9,222 bases of DNA from Candidatus Gastranaerophilales bacterium (GTDB lineage Bacteria > Cyanobacteriota > Vampirovibrionia > Gastranaerophilales > UBA9971): NCBI GenBank assembly GCA_028277195.1, contig JANQGS010000023.1, forward strand, positions 1-9,222. Direction: 5' to 3'. The position numbers were made by a program, and so were the translations under genes. Position 1 is the stretch's first letter; each line of letters starts with the position of its first letter. Under the pieces are notes generated by a model. It worked only from the letters and a program-made list of their open reading frames with translations, was not told where the DNA came from and ran no database searches. Below, piece by piece: positions 5,244-9,222 of the stretch.

Positions 5244-5260
5244 ATGAACAATTCGGTTAA
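5232..5260 (-). promoter_or_regulatory. Candidate divergent promoter of the minus-strand DUF721 operon
   Basis: On the minus strand TTAACC (5255-5260, 4 of 6) is followed by a 17-nt spacer and TATTAT (5232-5237, 5 of 6). The -35 lies inside the first codons of glmU, and the -10 overlaps glmU's own -10. Transcription from about 5225 would give a 39-nt leader before the candidate 53-residue ORF and then the DUF721, TPR-NHL, pilin and prmC genes. Confidence 0.35.
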
Positions 5261-6641
5261 AATCCTGATACTGGCCGCAGGCAAGGGAACAAGGATGAAA
5301 TCCCCCCTGCCAAAGGTGCTGCATAAAATCCTGGGCAAAACAATCATTGAAAGAGTTGTTAATACTGTCCTGAAGCTGGGTAATACAGCGGAAACCATTG
5401 TAATAACCGGGTATAAATCAGAAGAAATACAAAAAAACATACAAAACTACCCGGTAACAACCGTTCTGCAAAAACCCCAACTCGGCACAGGCCACGCAGT
5501 AGCACAGGCAATGGACAACCTTGCGGGGTTTGAGGGCACTGTGCTGGTTTTGTGCGGGGATACCCCGTTGCTCACGGAAAATACCCTGCAAGAATTTATC
5601 GAAACCCATAAAAAATCAGGCTCATCACTTACCGTTATGTCTGCGGTATTTGATGAGCCCGCAAACTACGGCAGGATTATCAGGGATAAACTCGGCAATA
5701 TCCGGGAAATAGTGGAAGAAAAGGATGCAAACCCCGAACAAAAGGCCGTAAAAGAGGTTAATGCCGGTGTATACTGTTTTGAATGGCAACATATAGCCCC
5801 GTCATTCCCTGAACTTAGCCCCGGCAACACCCAGAAAGAATACTACCTTACGGACGCGGTTGGCTGGGCAGTGAAAAAAGGCCTGAAAACACACGGTTAT
5901 GCACTTAAAAACACGGATGAAATAATGGGCGTTAATACGCAAAAACACCTGGCAGATGCGGTAAGTACCCTGAGTTCTACCGCAATAAACAGGCTAATGG
6001 AGCGGGGAGTCAGCTTTATTTCCCCGGAAAACACCGTTGTTTCCCCTGAAACCATTATAGGACAAGGCTCTACAGTTTATCCCGGCTGCGTTTTTGAGGG
6101 GGAAAATTATTTTGGGGAAAATTGCACGCTCGGGCCGCATTCATTTATTGGCGGCAATGTAAAGGCCGAAGATAATGTTAAAATAATCCAGTCAAGGGTT
6201 TTAAACTCAAACATAGGGGCTAATTCAACCATAGGCCCGTTTTCTCACCTTAGGGAAGGGGTGGAAATAGCCTCAAACGTCAGGATAGGAAACTTTGTCG
6301 AAGTAAAAAAATCACGGGTAAGCGATTGTACAAACGTATCCCACTTAAGCTATATAGGCGACGCCAGCCTCGGCAGGGAAGTTAATATAGGCGCGGGGAC
6401 AATTACGGCGAATTATAACGCTTTAACAGGGGAAAAGAGCCTCACCGCAATAAAAGACAGGGCAAAAATCGGCTCAAATGCCGTATTAATAGCTCCCGTA
6501 ACAGTTAACGAAGAGGCCAGCGTGGCCGCAGGTTCAGTTATAACAAAGGATGTCCCGGAATCCTCGCTGGCAATTGCACGGGGAAAACAGCAAATTATTG
6601 AAAAGTGGGTAGAAAAAAAATTAAAAACGATTTATAAATAA
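5244..6641 (+). CDS. glmU: Bifunctional GlmU: GlcNAc-1-P uridyltransferase / glucosamine-1-P acetyltransferase
   Basis: GlmU acetylates glucosamine-1-phosphate and then joins it to UTP, making UDP-GlcNAc for peptidoglycan and surface glycans. From this ATG the protein has 465 residues, the usual length. The N-terminal Rossmann-like uridyltransferase shows LAAGKGTRM (10-18), Lys24, QLGTGHA (79-85), GDTPLL (105-110) and NAGVY (173-177). The C-terminal left-handed beta helix (about 260-450) has hexapeptide repeats. It carries the acetyltransferase site, with HLREG (335-339), SHLSYIGDA (366-374) holding the catalytic His367, and NIGAGTITANYN (381-392). The ATG at 5244 is preferred because the protein then begins MNNSVKILILAAG like its relatives; an in-frame TTG at 5229 would add five residues inside the promoter. 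The stop is 14 nt before the prs ATG. First gene of the plus-strand run. Confidence 0.96.
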   Translation: MNNSVKILILAAGKGTRMKSPLPKVLHKILGKTIIERVVNTVLKLGNTAETIVITGYKSEEIQKNIQNYPVTTVLQKPQLGTGHAVAQAMDNLAGFEGTVLVLCGDTPLLTENTLQEFIETHKKSGSSLTVMSAVFDEPANYGRIIRDKLGNIREIVEEKDANPEQKAVKEVNAGVYCFEWQHIAPSFPELSPGNTQKEYYLTDAVGWAVKKGLKTHGYALKNTDEIMGVNTQKHLADAVSTLSSTAINRLMERGVSFISPENTVVSPETIIGQGSTVYPGCVFEGENYFGENCTLGPHSFIGGNVKAEDNVKIIQSRVLNSNIGANSTIGPFSHLREGVEIASNVRIGNFVEVKKSRVSDCTNVSHLSYIGDASLGREVNIGAGTITANYNALTGEKSLTAIKDRAKIGSNAVLIAPVTVNEEASVAAGSVITKDVPESSLAIARGKQQIIEKWVEKKLKTIYK

Positions 6642-6642
6642 T

Positions 6643-6647
6643 GGAGG
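6643..6647 (+). promoter_or_regulatory. Ribosome binding site of prs, deciding its start
   Basis: GGAGG, followed by 8 nt, precedes the ATG at 6656. An earlier in-frame ATG at 6641, overlapping the glmU stop as TAATG, has no such site and contains this one. The start at 6656 is therefore chosen. Confidence 0.85.
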
Positions 6648-6655
6648 TAATAAAA

Positions 6656-7657
6656 ATGGCATTGGAATTGAGTGAAATGGAGAAGCGGGAAATAATTAAA
6701 TCAGCCAAGGATATTAAAGTGTTTTCAGGCAGGGCCCACCAGTCACTGGCACAGGATATAGCCGCACACCTGGGGATAGAACCCGGTACGGTACAGATTA
6801 AAAACTTTAGTGACGGCGAAATTTATGTCAGGGTACAGGAAAGCATAAGAGGAGACGATGTTTTCATAATCCAGTCCCTCTGCGACCCGGTAAACAGAAA
6901 CCTTGTTGAGCTTTTAATAATGATAGACGCCTTTAAACGCGCCAGCGCAAAGAATATTACCGCGGTTATCCCTTACTATGCCTATGCAAGGCAGGACAGG
7001 AAAACCTCAGGACGCGAAGCAATAAGCGCAAAGCTGGTTGCAGACCTGTTAGCAACGGCAGGGGCAACGAGAGTTGTGGCTGTTGACCTGCACACAGGCC
7101 AGTTGCAGGGGTTTTTCAACACACTGGTTGACCACGTGATGGTAAGGCCGGTCCTGATAAACTATATCCAGAATAAAAACTATAACCCCAAAAAGCTGGT
7201 TGTAGTAAGCCCGGACGCGGGCGGCGTGGAAAGAGCAAGGTCGTACGCCAAGCTGCTTAATTGTCCTATAGCTATTGTCGATAAAAGAAGACAGGAGCAT
7301 AATGTGGCTGAAATCGAGAACCTGATAGGTGATGTAAAGGATAAAACGGCTATCCTGGTTGATGACATGATAGATACGGCCGGCACTATATGCGCCTCGG
7401 CAAACCTGTTAAAAAGGGAAGGGGCAAAAGAAGTACTCGCCTGCGCGGCCCATGCGGTGTTTAGCGGGCCCGCGCTGGAAAGGCTCGAAAATAGCGTGAT
7501 GAGCGAGGTAATTATCACAAATACCATACCCCTCAGGGAAAATGCCCCGAAAAAAATAGTCCAGCTTAATATAGCCCCGCTATTAGGCGAAGCCATCAAG
7601 AGAATACACTTTAACAAGTCAGTCACAGACCTGTTGGAAAATTTTAACAGGCAATAA
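6656..7657 (+). CDS. prs: Ribose-phosphate pyrophosphokinase (PRPP synthetase)
   Basis: Prs transfers pyrophosphate from ATP to ribose-5-phosphate, giving PRPP for purine, pyrimidine, NAD, His and Trp synthesis in the cytoplasm. From the ATG at 6656 it has 333 residues, slightly longer than the common 310-320 because of an N-terminal extension of about 18. Landmarks are FSDGEIYVRVQESIRG (51-66), PYYAYARQDRK (106-116) in the ATP-binding region, and DLHTGQLQGFFN (144-155), where most relatives have Ala instead of Thr. VDKRR (208-212) marks the flexible loop, and VDDMIDTAGTI (235-245) is the PRPP-binding loop. All catalytic regions are intact. It follows glmU by 14 nt, a pairing also common in Gram-positive bacteria, and precedes a glycosyltransferase by 24 nt. 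Confidence 0.96.
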   Translation: MALELSEMEKREIIKSAKDIKVFSGRAHQSLAQDIAAHLGIEPGTVQIKNFSDGEIYVRVQESIRGDDVFIIQSLCDPVNRNLVELLIMIDAFKRASAKNITAVIPYYAYARQDRKTSGREAISAKLVADLLATAGATRVVAVDLHTGQLQGFFNTLVDHVMVRPVLINYIQNKNYNPKKLVVVSPDAGGVERARSYAKLLNCPIAIVDKRRQEHNVAEIENLIGDVKDKTAILVDDMIDTAGTICASANLLKREGAKEVLACAAHAVFSGPALERLENSVMSEVIITNTIPLRENAPKKIVQLNIAPLLGEAIKRIHFNKSVTDLLENFNRQ

Positions 7658-7681
7658 AATTACGGAAATAAAAATCCTCCC

Positions 7682-8740
7682 ATGAAATTTGTAGTTAACG
7701 CGCGCTTTTTAACCCAGAACCTTTCCGGGGTACAGCGCTTTGGAATTGAAATTTCAAAAGAATTAAGAAAAATTTGTGATAACGCGGGGTTTGTATCCCC
7801 AAAAAACATACTCCATCACGACATAGCCGGTATATTAGGCGCAAGGACCGCCGGTTTTTTAAAAGGCCATATGTGGGAACAAATTGAGCTTCCCCTTTAC
7901 CTGCGGGCAAATAAAAGCCCCCTGCTCCTGAATACCGGAAATAGCTTGCCCGCGGCATACAAAAAAAGCATGGTCATAGTACACGATGTTTCTCCTGTAA
8001 GAAATCCCGGGTGGTTTTCAAAAAAATACAGCGCATACCATAACTTTATGCTGAAAAAATTAGTTCCAAACGCCCTGAAAATTGTCACGGTCAGCGAATT
8101 TTCCAAAAGGGAAATCATTGAACTGCTCAATATCCCGGAAAATAAAATAGACGTTGTTTATAATTCGGTATCAAACGAGTTTAAACAGGCTGCCGGAGAA
8201 GCTGTCCGGGAAAAACGGGAAAAATACGCCCTGGCAATTTCCCCGCTAAATCCACGCAAGAATTTTAAGAATATGATGCTCGCATTTGAAAAACTGGGCC
8301 ACAGGGACTTAAAACTTTATATTACGGGCTCTTTTAATAATATTTACGCTGACGCTGAGATAAAAAGGATTATGGGTTCTGACAGGATTGTGTTTAAGGG
8401 GCAATTGGGCGATAAAGAGCTCGCTCATTTGTATAAAAACGCGGAATTTCTTATTTACCCTTCCTTATATGAAGGTTTCGGCATCCCGCCCCTGGAAGCG
8501 ATGGCGTGTGGGTGTCCTGTTGTTGCCTCTAATATTGGCAGTTTAACCGAGGTTTGCTCGGACGCCGCTTATTATGTTGACCCTTATGATGTTAATGACA
8601 TTGCGGCGGGAATGAGCGAAATTTTAAGCAATACGCCATTAACCCGGGAACTGGCGCAAAAGGGAAAACAGAGGGTGGAATATTTTAACTGGGAAAATTC
8701 AGCCTCAAGACTAAATGGTATTATTGAAAAAATGTTGTAA
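7682..8740 (+). CDS. GT4-family glycosyltransferase
   Basis: This 352-residue protein transfers a sugar from a nucleotide-sugar donor to an acceptor with retention of configuration. Donor and acceptor cannot be told from the sequence. It shows the GT-B fold. The N-terminal acceptor half begins MKFVVNARFLTQNLSGVQRF, with HDVSP at 101-105 and VTVSEFSKREI at 135-145. The C-terminal donor half starts near 181 with YALAISPLNPRKN (182-194). The signature EGFGIPPLEAMACGCPVVAS covers 264-283 and contains the E-x7-E pair Glu264 and Glu272. No membrane segment or signal is seen, so it is probably cytoplasmic or peripheral. The sequence before its ATG is CCTCCC, the opposite of a ribosome binding site; the best purine stretch is a distant CGGAAA. 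With glmU upstream and a secreted hydrolase downstream, exopolysaccharide or surface-glycan synthesis is a reasonable inference. Confidence 0.9.
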   Translation: MKFVVNARFLTQNLSGVQRFGIEISKELRKICDNAGFVSPKNILHHDIAGILGARTAGFLKGHMWEQIELPLYLRANKSPLLLNTGNSLPAAYKKSMVIVHDVSPVRNPGWFSKKYSAYHNFMLKKLVPNALKIVTVSEFSKREIIELLNIPENKIDVVYNSVSNEFKQAAGEAVREKREKYALAISPLNPRKNFKNMMLAFEKLGHRDLKLYITGSFNNIYADAEIKRIMGSDRIVFKGQLGDKELAHLYKNAEFLIYPSLYEGFGIPPLEAMACGCPVVASNIGSLTEVCSDAAYYVDPYDVNDIAAGMSEILSNTPLTRELAQKGKQRVEYFNWENSASRLNGIIEKML

Positions 8741-8749
8741 AATAATATT

Positions 8750-9220
8750 ATGAATAAAAGCACTGCTTATTCCTTTATATTTTCACTTATTTTAACGCTG
8801 GTGTTAATTTGCCCGGGAAACAGCCCCGCTTCGGCAACATCCCTGCCGCCCATGGTAATACCCGAAAATTTCGGGGTTAACGTTTCAGCTGACCAGTTGC
8901 AGGAAAGGGATTTAGAACTTATCCGGGAAACGGGGTTTAAATACGTAAGAATAGATTTATGGTGGGACCACGTTGAAAAGGAAAAGGGCGTATACGACTT
9001 CAGCGGCTACGAAAAATTATTCGACAAACTCGGGGAGTATGACTTAAAAGCCATTGTAATCCTGGCTTACGGCAACCCCCTGTACGAACGGTACACAAGC
9101 GTCAGGACAGAAGCCGGGGCAGACGCTTTTGCGAATTACGCAAAAGCGGCGGTAAGAAAATTCAAGGACTACGACATTATCTGGGAAATATGGAACGAGC
9201 CTGACAGCCCTGTATTCTGA
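8750..9220 (+). CDS. Secreted glycoside hydrolase (GH-A clan type), apparently cut short by TGA
   Basis: The frame encodes 156 residues and ends at TGA (9218-9220), two bases before the window edge. A signal peptide covers about 1-29 (hydrophobic core 8-20, ASA before TSL), so it is exported. The mature part looks like the first half of a TIM-barrel hydrolase of the GH39/GH5-like, PslG-like type. FGVNV at 41-45 is followed by VRIDLWWDHVEKEKGVYDF (66-84), YGNPLY (107-112) and IWEIWNEP (144-151), with Glu150 of the NEP motif as the expected acid/base. Such enzymes usually run to 350-450 residues, so the nucleophile half is missing. The stop falls just after NEPDSPVF, where relatives as I remember them commonly have Trp (TGG, one base from TGA). 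A nonsense mutation, sequence error or split gene are all possible. It starts 9 nt after the glycosyltransferase stop, without a Shine-Dalgarno sequence. Confidence 0.7.
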   Translation: MNKSTAYSFIFSLILTLVLICPGNSPASATSLPPMVIPENFGVNVSADQLQERDLELIRETGFKYVRIDLWWDHVEKEKGVYDFSGYEKLFDKLGEYDLKAIVILAYGNPLYERYTSVRTEAGADAFANYAKAAVRKFKDYDIIWEIWNEPDSPVF

Positions 9221-9222
9221 AG

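Noticed and set aside
6641..6655. In-frame ATG overlapping the glmU stop as an alternative prs start
   Set aside because: It lacks an upstream site, and the GGAGG at 6643-6647 is correctly placed for the ATG at 6656.
9218..9220. Genome-wide TGA recoding to Trp
   Set aside because: Nine complete genes are uninterrupted full-length proteins under the standard code, with every Trp as TGG. A recoded AT-leaning genome should show in-frame TGA in several of them.
1..9222. tRNA, rRNA, CRISPR array, insertion sequence or phage genes
   Set aside because: Looked for on both strands; no cloverleaf, regularly spaced repeats, transposase motifs or phage proteins were seen.

Overview
The window (about 9.2 kb, moderate GC) is bacterial chromosome with compact, mostly housekeeping genes. 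No phage, IS or CRISPR signature was found. Two class III prepilin-like proteins have the N-terminal style GFTLAEVLVTL...VVAALTIPAL and C-terminal D-I-[ND]-G loops. With a flagellar-type FlhB and a DUF721 protein, this reminds me of the non-photosynthetic sister lineage of Cyanobacteria (Melainabacteria/Vampirovibrionia). That placement is inference from protein style, not a search result.

Left part, all minus strand. Reading leftward from about 5.2 kb: a candidate 53-residue small ORF (5025-5186), a DUF721/DciA-like gene, a secreted TPR-NHL protein, a minor pilin and prmC form one tightly packed run (11-nt overlap, 26-nt gap, 4-nt gap). The 234-nt gap between prmC and flhB holds a well-formed sigma70-type promoter, about 60 nt of transcript and an intrinsic terminator. 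That arrangement looks like a small RNA gene, followed by a separate -10 for flhB. flhB then stands alone, followed by a second pilin gene with its own candidate promoter, an intrinsic terminator, and the 5' part of thiL, which runs off the left edge.

Right part, all plus strand. glmU, prs, a GT4-family glycosyltransferase and the start of a secreted clan-A-type glycoside hydrolase form a co-directional cluster. It diverges from the minus-strand run at about 5.19-5.24 kb, where -10 hexamers for both directions overlap. glmU supplies UDP-GlcNAc and prs supplies PRPP. The glycosyltransferase and hydrolase suggest the run continues into surface or exopolysaccharide genes to the right.

Most worth a second look: the promoter-RNA-terminator unit upstream of flhB, with a small hydrophobic ORF antisense to it; the 53-residue ORF with a good ribosome binding site heading the DUF721 operon; the TPR-NHL protein next to a pilin; and the TGA that ends the glycoside hydrolase just after its WNEP motif, where I would expect a Trp. 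No complete new multi-gene system is evident.
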